Source: JBFWUW01 sp050247075
GTDB taxonomy: Bacteria; Planctomycetota; Planctomycetia; Pirellulales; JBFWUW01
Direction of reading: 5' to 3'
DNA: 64,000 bases
Assembly: GCA_050247075.1 (NCBI GenBank)
Contig: JBFWUW010000008.1
Location: 62,001 to 126,000 of the forward strand
Part shown: one piece after another, positions 50,983 through 60,053 of the stretch
How the letters are laid out: each line of letters begins with the position of its first letter
Numbering within the stretch: the first letter of the stretch is position 1
Notes under the pieces: generated by a model
Database searches by the model: none
Told to the model about the DNA's origin: nothing
The model's input: only the letters and a program-made list of their open reading frames with translations
Translations under genes and position numbers: made by a program

Positions 50983-52548
50983 ATGCATTTCCGTGCCCTG
51001 TTTTCCCAACTACGACACAAGCAACTGCCCCTGCCAATCCACTTTTCCCGCTACCGCTCGCTGACCGCCGCTGTCATGCTGGCCGTCTGTACGTTGGCCA
51101 GCACGGTAAGGGCCGGGCAGCTTTCGGCGGGCGTGGCCAAGGTCGATATCACGAATCGTGAGGCCGGGCCAGTCAACGATCCTTTGTACGTCAAGGCCCT
51201 GGTGATTAGTGATGGTACGACGACCGCCGTGATTGCTACGGTCGACGCCGTCGCCATCGCCGAGATTGGCTCCATCCGCAATGAGTATCTGGCCGATGTG
51301 CGGGACCAATTGCACAAAGACCTCGATATTAAGGCCGCCAATGTGCTGGTCAATGCCAGCCATTGCCACGGCATCGTTTGCGGGGATGTCGTCGAGCGCA
51401 CCGTTCAAGCCGTCAAGGCAGCCCATGCGGCAATGGTGCCAGTGAAGGTGGGGATGGGTGTCGGGCACGAAGACCGCATCATGGAGAACCGCCGGTTAAG
51501 ACTGAAAAGCGGCAAGGAAGCCGACGTGCGGCACGCCTACTCGCTGCCTCCGGATGACGAAGTGGCCGGCGTGGGGCCGGTCGATCCGCAGATTGGCCTG
51601 TTGCGATTGGACCGGTTGGACAACACGACCTTGGCCGTGTTGTACAACTTTGCCTGCCATCCAATCCAGGGTGTTCCCAGCAAGGGCAACACGGCCGACA
51701 TGATCGGATTTGCCTCGAAGGTGATCGAAGAGAACCTCAGCGACGGGGCATTGGCCCTATTTCTGCAAGGCTGTGCTGGCGATATCAACCCGGTGATGTA
51801 CAAGGATGTGGATAACCCGCGTGACGCCGAGCCGCTGGGCAACCTGTTGGGACTGAGCGTACTGCGCGGCCTGAAGGCGATCGAGACCAAGGCCGACAAT
51901 GAACTCAAGGTCATCAACCAGGTGATTGCCTTGCCGCGGGCTGATCTGGCTCCACGCATCTATTCGCTGGAGGCCGAGCAATTGCGGCAGTTGCAGTCGC
52001 TGCGGGGGACCAGCCTCAATCTCAAGACGTTTATTCCGCTGGCCGTCAAATACAACATGTCGGACAAGTTCCCGGCGTACTATTCGCATCGCTACATGCA
52101 CGACGAAATGTTCGGGCGCGACGACCTCAAGCAGCTTGACGCCGATAACAAAAGCAACCTCCAGCAATACATCCGCAACATCCACGTCATGGAGGAATTG
52201 ACGCGGATGCAAACCAACCTGGCGCTGCTCAAAAAGCATCAGGCGCAAAATGTGGCGGCGGGCAAGCGGACTGTCGATGTGGAACTGGTTGGAGTGAGGA
52301 TTGGCGACTTTGTCCTGGTCACTTTTCCTGGCGAGCTGACCGTGCAAATCGGCTTGAATATCAAAGCCATGTCGCCGCACAAACCGACGTTTGTGGCCGG
52401 CTACACCAACGGCTACATCTATTACGCCCCCACCGAGGAGCAGCTTCGCAATGTAGGAGGTGCCCAGGAAGACAGCGACTGCATTCTGGCACCCGAATGG
52501 CACCAAATGTTCGAGGCCAAAGTGGCTGAGCTGCTGCCCAAGCTGTAA
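50983..52548 (+). CDS. Neutral/alkaline ceramidase-like hydrolase, secreted
   Basis: A 521-aa protein with a long N-terminal signal (hydrophobic core ~residues 27-43, then VRAGQLSAGVAKVDIT). It matches the neutral ceramidase N-terminal domain family: LVISDGTTTAVIATVDAVAI, NVLVNASHCHGIVCGD (Zn-binding His equivalent), LAVLYNFACHPIQGVPSKGN (second His), LALFLQGCAGDINPVMY, and VLVTFPGELTVQIGLNIKAM. Whether the substrate is ceramide is unknown; planctomycetes carry many paralogues. Exported to the periplasm. A REP module B lies 17 bases after the stop. Confidence 0.87.
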   Translation: MHFRALFSQLRHKQLPLPIHFSRYRSLTAAVMLAVCTLASTVRAGQLSAGVAKVDITNREAGPVNDPLYVKALVISDGTTTAVIATVDAVAIAEIGSIRNEYLADVRDQLHKDLDIKAANVLVNASHCHGIVCGDVVERTVQAVKAAHAAMVPVKVGMGVGHEDRIMENRRLRLKSGKEADVRHAYSLPPDDEVAGVGPVDPQIGLLRLDRLDNTTLAVLYNFACHPIQGVPSKGNTADMIGFASKVIEENLSDGALALFLQGCAGDINPVMYKDVDNPRDAEPLGNLLGLSVLRGLKAIETKADNELKVINQVIALPRADLAPRIYSLEAEQLRQLQSLRGTSLNLKTFIPLAVKYNMSDKFPAYYSHRYMHDEMFGRDDLKQLDADNKSNLQQYIRNIHVMEELTRMQTNLALLKKHQAQNVAAGKRTVDVELVGVRIGDFVLVTFPGELTVQIGLNIKAMSPHKPTFVAGYTNGYIYYAPTEEQLRNVGGAQEDSDCILAPEWHQMFEAKVAELLPKL

Positions 52549-52564
52549 GGCGTTTCGTTACGGA

Positions 52565-52602
52565 TGTAGGAGCCGTCTCCCGACGGCGACAATCCGCGTT
52601 CC
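52565..52602 (+). repeat. REP-like element, module B
   Basis: TGTAGGAGCCGTCTCCCGAC then GGCGACAATCCGCGTTCC: a near-perfect module B without module A. It sits between the convergent 3' ends of the ceramidase-like and LOG genes. Confidence 0.8.
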
Positions 52603-52607
52603 ACTTG

Positions 52608-53657
52608 TTACTCCGGCGCGGCGGGTGACGGAGCCGCCCGATTCAACAGGTCGATCATTTGCCGCAGCCGGCCCAGGTTGCGGCGATTGAACCGAAACGA
52701 CAACCGAGAGAGATGTGCCAGGTCGGGTTCGTCCCGTTCGCTGGAGAGGGGGCCGCCCGCCTCGAACTGGCCTTCCGAAAGGATGTCGGTGAACTCCGTG
52801 TTGATTTGTTCCAGCAACTCAGGGCCGGGCATGTTTTGCAGTCGCAAGGCCAGCTTGTTCTTGACATACCGCATACTGTGGTAGTTGCGATAGAACTGCA
52901 GGATTTCGGCCACGGCCTCTTCTAGATTGTCGGTCAGCCGATAGAGCGACAGGTCTTCCTCGGAGATCAGCCCGTTGCCGAGCAGGCGTTTGACGACGAA
53001 CTGCTGAAAATCTTGCCAAAAGCCCCCTCCGGCCTCGTCCAAAAAGACAACCGGCACCAGGTCGCGTTTGCCGGTTTGCAACAGCGTCAGGACTTCCAAC
53101 CCCTCGTCGAGCGTGCCAAAGCCCCCCTGAAACAGGCAAACGGCGTCGCACTCCTTGACAAACATCAGCTTTCGCGTGAAGAAATATTTCATGTGGACAA
53201 GCTTGGGGTCGCCGCTGATCACCGGGTTGCTCGACTGCTCGAACGGCAACATGATGTTGAGCCCCATCGAGTTGTCGCGGCCTGCCCCGACGTGGCCCGC
53301 CTCCATGATGCCGCTGGCCGCGCCGGTCACGACCAGCCATTCATGCGCCGCCATCGCTCGCCCAAATGCCACCGCCTGCTGGTAGCTGGGGGCGTCGGGC
53401 AAGGTGCGGGCCGACCCAAACACGGTGACTTTTCTCTGGCGGCGGTAGGGTGAAAACACCTTGAAGGCGTAACGCAACTCGCGCAAAGTGCGGCTGAGCA
53501 GTTTAAGGTCGCCCCGGCTCGTCTGGTCGCCCGCCAGTTTGTCGGCCGATTCCTTAATCATCTGGATCAAGTCCGCCACATGCCGGGCATCGACCGGCTC
53601 AATCTTGCGGGAATCTTGCAGCCCAGAAGGATCATCCTCGGAAATATCGTCGCTCAC
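52608..53657 (-). CDS. LOG family protein (lysine decarboxylase-like Rossmann fold)
   Basis: A 349-aa protein from the GTG at 53657, which has AAAGGA at ideal spacing; an ATG at 53693 lacks this. The core shows KVTVFGSARTLPDAPSYQQA, LVVTGAASGIMEAGHVGAGR and FQGGFGTLDEGLEVLTLLQT. The last is the family motif usually written PGGxGTxxE, with the Pro replaced by Gln. Canonical LOG enzymes release cytokinin-like nucleobases from nucleotides. This longer form, with ~80 extra residues at each end, is a common variant of unproven activity. Confidence 0.85.
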   Translation of the reverse strand: MSDDISEDDPSGLQDSRKIEPVDARHVADLIQMIKESADKLAGDQTSRGDLKLLSRTLRELRYAFKVFSPYRRQRKVTVFGSARTLPDAPSYQQAVAFGRAMAAHEWLVVTGAASGIMEAGHVGAGRDNSMGLNIMLPFEQSSNPVISGDPKLVHMKYFFTRKLMFVKECDAVCLFQGGFGTLDEGLEVLTLLQTGKRDLVPVVFLDEAGGGFWQDFQQFVVKRLLGNGLISEEDLSLYRLTDNLEEAVAEILQFYRNYHSMRYVKNKLALRLQNMPGPELLEQINTEFTDILSEGQFEAGGPLSSERDEPDLAHLSRLSFRFNRRNLGRLRQMIDLLNRAAPSPAAPE

Positions 53658-53798
53658 GTTCCGTCCTTTCGCAACGCCATCCATCTCGGCCAAACAGGGC
53701 CAACAAACTCGTTCATTGTGCGAACATTGTACCGTTCGCCAACGAGCCTAGGAACATGGACGCTTGAGGAGGAAGGGTTAGAGTTGTATGAAAGGGGA

Positions 53799-53859
53799 GT
53801 TGTCAGTTGTCAGTTTTTAGTTCTTAGTTTTCCGCTTTTCGCTTTTCGCCTTTCGCCCC
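53799..53859 (+). repeat. T-rich degenerate tandem repeats directly before yjbQ start
   Basis: GTTGTCA-type units repeat, then TTAGTTCTTAGTTTT, then four 6-7 base units CGCTTTT, CGCTTTT, CGCCTTT, CGCCCC ending at the ATG. The nearest ribosome-binding-like sequence, AAAGGGGAG, is left about 60 bases upstream of the start. Confidence 0.65.
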
Positions 53860-54297
53860 ATGTCTTTCTGGTCTCAATCACAACTAACGCTGCCACCCCT
53901 AACGCGCGGCTTTCACCTGATTACCGATCGAGTGCTGCGGGCGCTGCCCGGATTGGGCAAGGTGCGGATTGGCTTGCTGCATCTGTTCTTGCGGCATACA
54001 TCGGCGTCGCTATGCATCAACGAGAACGCCGACTCCGATGTGCCGGCCGATTTGGAGCGGATGCTCAACCACTTGGCACCGGAGGATTTCCCCTATCGCC
54101 ATACGTGCGAGGGGCCCGACGATATGCCGGCCCACGTCAAGTCGGCCCTGCTGGGATCTTCGCTGACCATTCCCATTCGCGACGGTAGGTTGCAACTGGG
54201 AACATGGCAAGGAATCTTCTTATGCGAACACCGCGACCGGGCGGCCGGAAGGAGCCTGGTACTGACGGTGCAAGGGACGACGGAGGTTGTGGAATAG
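53860..54297 (+). CDS. YjbQ family protein
   Basis: A 145-aa protein of full family length. Conserved pieces: GFHLITDRVLRAL, IGLLHLFLRHTSASLCINEN (HTSAS motif), ADSDVPADLERMLNHLAPED, and the terminal LGTWQGIFLCEHRDRAAGRS. The fold is named for YjbQ/UPF0047, some of which have weak secondary thiamine-phosphate synthase activity; the physiological role is unclear. It has no canonical ribosome-binding site, as low-complexity T-rich repeats fill the leader. Confidence 0.9.
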   Translation: MSFWSQSQLTLPPLTRGFHLITDRVLRALPGLGKVRIGLLHLFLRHTSASLCINENADSDVPADLERMLNHLAPEDFPYRHTCEGPDDMPAHVKSALLGSSLTIPIRDGRLQLGTWQGIFLCEHRDRAAGRSLVLTVQGTTEVVE

Positions 54298-54567
54298 GCA
54301 ACGCCTTCGTCGGTTCGTTTCCGACGGATTGCGACCGTAAACCATACAGCCTCCGACTTCTTGTCGATGCCGCGGCACTGATAGATTGGCCTACCTCATC
54401 GCCAATTGCTGGCTGTCCGCGATAGAGGCGCAATTGGATTAAGGAAACGGCCGTGACGAGTTAGTCCGGCCGCCGCGTCGCACACATGCAATTTCAGTCC
54501 ACTCGCGATTTCGCCCCCTCAACAAAACGATCAGCAGCGGAAACGCCGCCCGCTGTTCGACGGACAG

Positions 54568-57306
54568 CTAGCGCGTCCCGCGGTTCGGCCGAATGGCCGA
54601 GGGCTGGCTGTCATCGCGGGAGTGCCGGTTGCGGAGGCCGCGCAGGCGGTCGCCGGCGGTCTTGGCCGCGCGGTTGGACCGTTCGATGCGGTTGGCCATC
54701 AGCGAGTCGAGTTCCTCGCGGGGGTTCTCGGCTGAGACGAACTTTTCCTCATTCTTAGGCACGACAACCTGGTCGACGATGTGCCGATAGTACTCGTCGT
54801 CCGTGACGGCTCTGCGGACTTGGCCTTGCAATTCCGCCAGGCGGTTGGACTCCAATGATTCGTCCACGAGCGCGTTGTACGTATCGTAGAGGCTTTGATA
54901 GAGTTCGGCGGCATCGCTGGTGCGGGCCACGCTGCGCGGAATCTCAAACGACAGCCACTCGTTAACATGCCGTTGCTGCTCGATGCATTGGGCCAGATTG
55001 TCGCTCAAGGCTTGGGCATCAATGGAGAACTTGACGAAGATCTTGGCCTTGTCGCGGGGACCGAGGGCCCAGGCCGTCATGACGTTTTCCTCGTGGTTGC
55101 ACTGCACCTTGACATGCTGCACGCAGCTCAACACGCCGACCTTGGGAGAACTTTGCGGCGAATCGGAACTAGTGCCCCGTCCTTGCAGCCGCCAGGCGTA
55201 TCGCTTGGCGATTTCCGTGGCGTCCGATGGCAGCATGGCCTCGATGGCGGCCAGATGCTCGGCGCTGGCAAACTGCGAATTACAGTAGGCCGCGTTCTTC
55301 AAGGCCAATACCGGGCCGATCGATGCCGAAAACAACCGTTCCACCGCTCCGGGCGGCTGCGGTTTGGCCCCAGAGTCGATCTCCAGAATGATCAAGCCCC
55401 GCTTCCGCAGCCTGGAAACGATTTGCCGGGCCGGATGGTTTTCGTCTGTCGTTTCATCGGCCTTGGCCACAATCGAGGCCAAGGTGTACCGCAATGTGTC
55501 GATGCCCGTGTTGTCGCATACGGCACCGTCGATGGCCGCCACCATTTCCGCATCCGACTCGCCGCGCAGCACCTGAACCACCCCTAGTTCAAAGCACCAT
55601 GGAAAATTAGCCGATAGCCGCACGGCGGTCGACAGCGGCATTTGCGATTGGGCCATCGGCAGCCCTAAATCGAGCAGGCCGCGGTAGCGCCGCTGGTTGC
55701 CGCTATAAAAGCCCGCGGGCAGCGACGGAAAGCCAATTACCAGCCGGCTTCCCTTCGCGACTTCCGTGACGTTGCACAACAGCAAAGGCCGGTCCCCCCG
55801 GCCATCCTCGTCTATGGTGCGGGTTAGCCCCAGCTTCGTCCGCCAGAACTGGTCGCAAGCCTCGCCCCGTTCCAGCCCGGGGTGCAAGGCTCCGCGCAGC
55901 AGGGGCGCCATGAAGTCGCTGCACATGTCGTTGACCGAGGTTTGCCGCAATATCCAGTTGGCATTGTCGCTAAGGGCGTAAGTCCCCGCGGCTTCGGTCG
56001 CGGCGTCCGGCACGACAAACGCGTTGGCCAGATATCGGCTCAGATCTTCTTTGTCGAACGCGCGATGATACTCGTTGTAGAGTGAGGAGTCCGCCTGGTG
56101 AAACAAACGTAGCTCTTCGTCGATCCAGTCCTCGATCTCGGTCTGGGTGAAGCCGGTGGGTTGCTCCAACTCTGGGCCGACCCCGCTGTTTTGCACATAA
56201 TGGGCCGAAGCCAGCGAGCCGCCCGACACACTGCTAATCATCGCCACATGTTTGTCGGGTTCGTTGCCGTCGATGCGCACATGGCTCAGATGCTCGTACA
56301 CCAGCGACGTAAACAGGGCCGCCCGCGATCCGCCGCCGCTGGCCGCGACAAAGATATAAGGGCAGTCCTGGTCGCCGGGAACGGCATCCAAGCGGTCGAG
56401 CAGCGATTGATACCAGCCGTTGGGATCGGCCGGCGGCGCGGCCACGGCCACTTCCTCTTCCATCGCCAGCGGATCGGTGACATTCAAGACGGTCGTGGAA
56501 CGCAAGGCTAGCGGCGCAATGAACAACGAGGCCAGCACCACGCCGCGAATGGGCAGATTTGACTCGGACTGCCACACATCGACAATTCGCGCCAATGCGC
56601 AGACCTCAAACAGAATGTGGCAGATAATCCACATGGTATAAGGCCGAAACGACACCAGCGAAGGATGGTTGAATGCCAGCGACCAGACGACTTCGCCCAA
56701 GATATTGGACAACGACACGGCCACCAGCAACACGCGAATGCCGCGCGCCACGCGAGGATGCATGCGGCCTTGCAGCAAAAGCCAGCCCCCCCAGGCAAAG
56801 GCTAGCACCGTGGCCGAACCCATCGACAGGCGAAACGCCTCCGACAGATACATCATGGTCAGGCTGGCCGCGCCCGCGGCCACAATCACGCCGGCGGCCA
56901 GGCCGGGATGCGAAAGCTTGATCGGCTGCGAACACTTCACGCGCGTCCGCCGAAACAACTGCACCACCCCAAGCGCAAACAACATCCCCAGCCCCAGGGT
57001 GTAGACCCAAATCCACAGCGTAGCCGGTTCCTTATTCCATTGCGCAGGGCCCGAACCGCGCGGCAGGTCAAACATGTGCCACACCTGGTCCAAAACCAGC
57101 ACGCCACACGTCAATACGCCCACCACGATGGCGCACAGATGCGTTTCCACGAAACCACGCTGCGGGCGAGCCGCGGCTGCCGAGGGCGGCGCGGCGGTGT
57201 TGGATGTTTTGATGACGACCGCGCTGGCGGGCACGGCCGCGGGTGTGGTGATCTTGGGCGAGTTGCCACCCTGCGGACGGTTGTCTTGGGGATTGATACG
57301 GCTCAT
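54568..57306 (-). CDS. Membrane-anchored patatin-like phospholipase
   Basis: A 912-aa protein from the ATG at 57306, preceded by AAGGAAG. Residues ~55-285 hold about seven membrane segments after a polar start. A patatin-type hydrolase follows: oxyanion loop FVAASGGGSRAALFTSL, nucleophile Ser in ISSVSGGSLASAHYV, and the Asp dyad in AIDGAVCDNTGID. The nucleophile elbow reads S-V-S-G-G in place of G-x-S-x-G. The C-terminal ~250 residues are charged and helical. It likely cleaves lipids at the inner membrane; the substrate is unknown. Confidence 0.87.
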   Translation of the reverse strand: MSRINPQDNRPQGGNSPKITTPAAVPASAVVIKTSNTAAPPSAAAARPQRGFVETHLCAIVVGVLTCGVLVLDQVWHMFDLPRGSGPAQWNKEPATLWIWVYTLGLGMLFALGVVQLFRRTRVKCSQPIKLSHPGLAAGVIVAAGAASLTMMYLSEAFRLSMGSATVLAFAWGGWLLLQGRMHPRVARGIRVLLVAVSLSNILGEVVWSLAFNHPSLVSFRPYTMWIICHILFEVCALARIVDVWQSESNLPIRGVVLASLFIAPLALRSTTVLNVTDPLAMEEEVAVAAPPADPNGWYQSLLDRLDAVPGDQDCPYIFVAASGGGSRAALFTSLVYEHLSHVRIDGNEPDKHVAMISSVSGGSLASAHYVQNSGVGPELEQPTGFTQTEIEDWIDEELRLFHQADSSLYNEYHRAFDKEDLSRYLANAFVVPDAATEAAGTYALSDNANWILRQTSVNDMCSDFMAPLLRGALHPGLERGEACDQFWRTKLGLTRTIDEDGRGDRPLLLCNVTEVAKGSRLVIGFPSLPAGFYSGNQRRYRGLLDLGLPMAQSQMPLSTAVRLSANFPWCFELGVVQVLRGESDAEMVAAIDGAVCDNTGIDTLRYTLASIVAKADETTDENHPARQIVSRLRKRGLIILEIDSGAKPQPPGAVERLFSASIGPVLALKNAAYCNSQFASAEHLAAIEAMLPSDATEIAKRYAWRLQGRGTSSDSPQSSPKVGVLSCVQHVKVQCNHEENVMTAWALGPRDKAKIFVKFSIDAQALSDNLAQCIEQQRHVNEWLSFEIPRSVARTSDAAELYQSLYDTYNALVDESLESNRLAELQGQVRRAVTDDEYYRHIVDQVVVPKNEEKFVSAENPREELDSLMANRIERSNRAAKTAGDRLRGLRNRHSRDDSQPSAIRPNRGTR

Positions 57307-57523
57307 GGCTGCTGCTTCCTTGCTGGGTTCAAACCGCCTTGGAGCGATCGCCAGGCAATTCCGTTGCCTGATCCGCGCGGGGCGGGGATTATCAGCCCAA
57401 ATGCCCGTCGCGGTCAATCCGAGTGCGCCCCGCCACGACGTGCTAGCTGCTATTGCAAGGGGGGCGCAAAATTGAGGATGTTCGCGACAACGATTATCTG
57501 TTTCACCACGTTGTCCAACGGGG

Positions 57524-59866
57524 CTATTCCTGCTCAAACACCGCGCGGCCGCCCAGATAGGTTGTTAGCACCCGCGTACCGGCGATTTCCTCGACCGGAC
57601 AGGTCAACAGGTCGCGGTCCAGTACAATCAGGTCGGCCAGCTTGCCCGCCTCCAACGAACCGAGCTGATCGTCCAGGAACAAAATGTAGGCGTTATTACC
57701 GGTATAGAAGCGGATTGCCTGTTCGCGGGTGAGGGCCTCTTCCGGGTGCAGCGGTTGCTCCAAGCGTTTGCCCAGGCGGGTGATGGTGGTCGCCATACCC
57801 AAGAACGGGTTGTAAGGGTTGATGCTACGAAACGAGCCGATCTTCTGCATGTGGTCCGAGCCGCCTCCGGCGATGGCCCCCGCCGCGAAGATGCTGGCCA
57901 GCGGCTGGAAGTACCGCAAACGGTCGTAGCCAAACTGGGCGTTCAAGGTGTTGGCATCCAGATACAACCAGGCGGGTTGAATATCGGCCGCCACACCCAG
58001 CCGGGCCATCATGTCAACCGCTTCGGCACTCATGAAATTGCTATGCGTCAGGCAAGGGCGGGTCGGCCGCACGGGCAGCGACTTGTTGACTTCGTCGTAA
58101 GCGTTCAACAAGTTGTGGACCGCGCCGTCGCCCGTGGCATGGGCCGTGAATTGCAGTCCGGCTTCGACCGTGGCCTTCACGATCGGCACCAGGTTTTCGT
58201 CGGGAATAAACTGCACGCCGCGATACTCAGGATCGGTGATGGAATAGATCTGGCTGACTCCCCACGGTTGCCGCATGTAGGCGCTGCCGGTCAAGATGCC
58301 GCCATCGAGAAAGGTCTTAATGCCGATCACCCGCAACATCAGGTCTTCTTGCCGCAGGGGATGCCGGGCGACCTGCTGAATGCTTTCGATGACGCCTTCC
58401 AACTTGCCGCCGGCACCGACCGCGTGCGAGGCAGCCACCCGAGCCGTCAATCGCTGCTGCTGGTACAGGTTGAGATAAAGCTCCAGCGTTCCAGGCGAGG
58501 TGTTGCGGTCGCCCAAGGTCGTCAGGCCGACGGAGTTGTAGTCTTTGATGAGCAACTCCAGCCGGTCCTGGCGGTCCTGCGCCGTGGCCGTGCTAGGGCG
58601 AGAGGTACTCTTGAGGAAACGCTTTGTCCCACCACGCAAGATGCCGGTCGGCTCGCCCGTTTGCGGGTCGCGTTCGACCGAGCCGGAACCGGTCGCGACA
58701 AAGTCCTTGTCGATGCCGCTGAGGCTTAGCGCCAGGCTGTTGGCCATGCCGTCGGGGCCGGTTGAAAAGACCACCGGATGTTTGGGCGCAACTTCATCAA
58801 GCTCGGCCTTGGTGGGAAAGCGCTGCTCCAACAGCCGCGTGATGAAGATCTGGCTGACCCAAATCCAATCCCCCTCTGGCAGCGCCTCGGTGCGCGACTT
58901 GACGTAGGCCAGCACGTCGGCGATCGACTCCATATCGGGCACGGGATGATCAAACTCGTGCATCGAAGCACCGTCGGGATGAACGTGCGAGTCGATCAAA
59001 CCCGGCAACACCGTGCGTCCAGCCAGGTCCACCTGGCGCGTCTTTTCGCCGGCTATCGCCAGAATCTCATCGTTAGAGCCCACGCGCAGCAGCCGGTCGC
59101 CGCGAATGGCGACCGCCTCGGACAACGTGAATTGGGCATCGACGGTGACAATTTTGCCGTGATGCAAAATCAAATCGGGCGAGTTGTCGCGGGCCGCATC
59201 CAAAAGGGGCCGCAAATGTTCCGTCCACAGCGCATATCCGGCGGGCGACAGATGCAAACGGTCCTCTGCATAGAGATCGGGCCGCGGCTGGCCATCGTCA
59301 CCCAGCATGGGCGAAAAGATGTCCAAGTAGGCCAGCCGAGAATCGTGCTGGCAGTACCGCTGAATCAGTTCATTCGCCGCCTTGGCCTGTTCGGCCAAGG
59401 CCCACCGCAGGGGGCTGGGCTTGATGCCAATGCATATCAGCCGACTGGTCGGCGACTGTTTGTGGATGGCTTTGCAGAGCGTTTTGAAATCGGCGGCGAT
59501 TTGTTCTGGCGTTTTACCCGCGGCCAGGTCGTTATCTCCCTCGTACAGCACCACCACGCGCGGCCGATACGGTGTGATAATGCGATCGGCAAAGTGGATG
59601 GCATCCGACATTTGCGAACCGCCAAAGCCGCGGTTGAGAAAGCCTTCGTTGGGGAAGGATTCGTTCAGATTCCAGCGTCGAATGCTGGAACTCCCCACGA
59701 ACAACACGCCGTCTGGCTGGGGCGGCGCGGCGAGGTCTTGTTCCTCAAACCGGGCAACTTCATTCTCAAAGCGATTCGGCTCTTCCGCGGCAAAGGCCGG
59801 CGCGGCCAAAAGCAGCAACAGCGGGAGCAAGCAAGAGGGCTTGAGCGTCAGTCGAAGCAACAGCAT
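57524..59866 (-). CDS. Exported SGNH hydrolase-amidohydrolase fusion
   Basis: A 780-aa protein with GGAGG before its ATG. A signal peptide (1-26) is followed by an SGNH/GDSL domain (~50-225): GVLFVGSSSIRRW, NRGFGGSQMSDAIHF, VVLYEGDNDLAAG, and the Asp-x2-His pair in YAEDRLHLSPAGYALW. From ~230 onward it is a YtcJ-type amidohydrolase (Amidohydro_3): DLILHHGKIVTVDAQFTLSE, VLPGLIDSHVHPDGASMHEF, FTAHATGDGAVHNLLNAYDE and GGSDHMQKIGSF with terminal GKLADLIVLDRDLL. Both active-site sets appear intact. It probably removes an acyl or acetyl group and hydrolyses an amide in the same compound. Confidence 0.88.
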   Translation of the reverse strand: MLLLRLTLKPSCLLPLLLLLAAPAFAAEEPNRFENEVARFEEQDLAAPPQPDGVLFVGSSSIRRWNLNESFPNEGFLNRGFGGSQMSDAIHFADRIITPYRPRVVVLYEGDNDLAAGKTPEQIAADFKTLCKAIHKQSPTSRLICIGIKPSPLRWALAEQAKAANELIQRYCQHDSRLAYLDIFSPMLGDDGQPRPDLYAEDRLHLSPAGYALWTEHLRPLLDAARDNSPDLILHHGKIVTVDAQFTLSEAVAIRGDRLLRVGSNDEILAIAGEKTRQVDLAGRTVLPGLIDSHVHPDGASMHEFDHPVPDMESIADVLAYVKSRTEALPEGDWIWVSQIFITRLLEQRFPTKAELDEVAPKHPVVFSTGPDGMANSLALSLSGIDKDFVATGSGSVERDPQTGEPTGILRGGTKRFLKSTSRPSTATAQDRQDRLELLIKDYNSVGLTTLGDRNTSPGTLELYLNLYQQQRLTARVAASHAVGAGGKLEGVIESIQQVARHPLRQEDLMLRVIGIKTFLDGGILTGSAYMRQPWGVSQIYSITDPEYRGVQFIPDENLVPIVKATVEAGLQFTAHATGDGAVHNLLNAYDEVNKSLPVRPTRPCLTHSNFMSAEAVDMMARLGVAADIQPAWLYLDANTLNAQFGYDRLRYFQPLASIFAAGAIAGGGSDHMQKIGSFRSINPYNPFLGMATTITRLGKRLEQPLHPEEALTREQAIRFYTGNNAYILFLDDQLGSLEAGKLADLIVLDRDLLTCPVEEIAGTRVLTTYLGGRAVFEQE

Positions 59867-59940
59867 GGCAAACCTCCGGGCCGGGTATTTTCACGGTCCC
59901 GATTGTAGTCGCTAGCGAGGAGCGAGTCTGCCATTCGGTC

Positions 59941-59995
59941 TGTAGGAGGCGGTTTCCTAGCCGATGAATCTGTAGGAGCCGTCTCCGACGGCGAC
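59941..59995 (+). repeat. REP-like A+B doublet
   Basis: Module A (59941-59965) carries GCGGTTTCCTAGCCGAT in place of GCGATTCCATCGCCGAT. A perfect module B (59971-59995) follows 5 bases later. It lies upstream of the SGNH fusion gene and downstream of the UVR gene, both on the minus strand. Confidence 0.85.
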
Positions 59996-60053
59996 AACGC
60001 GGTGCCTTGATAGCAGGCGTTTTCCTGCGCATTCAATTGCACCGCGTTGCCTA

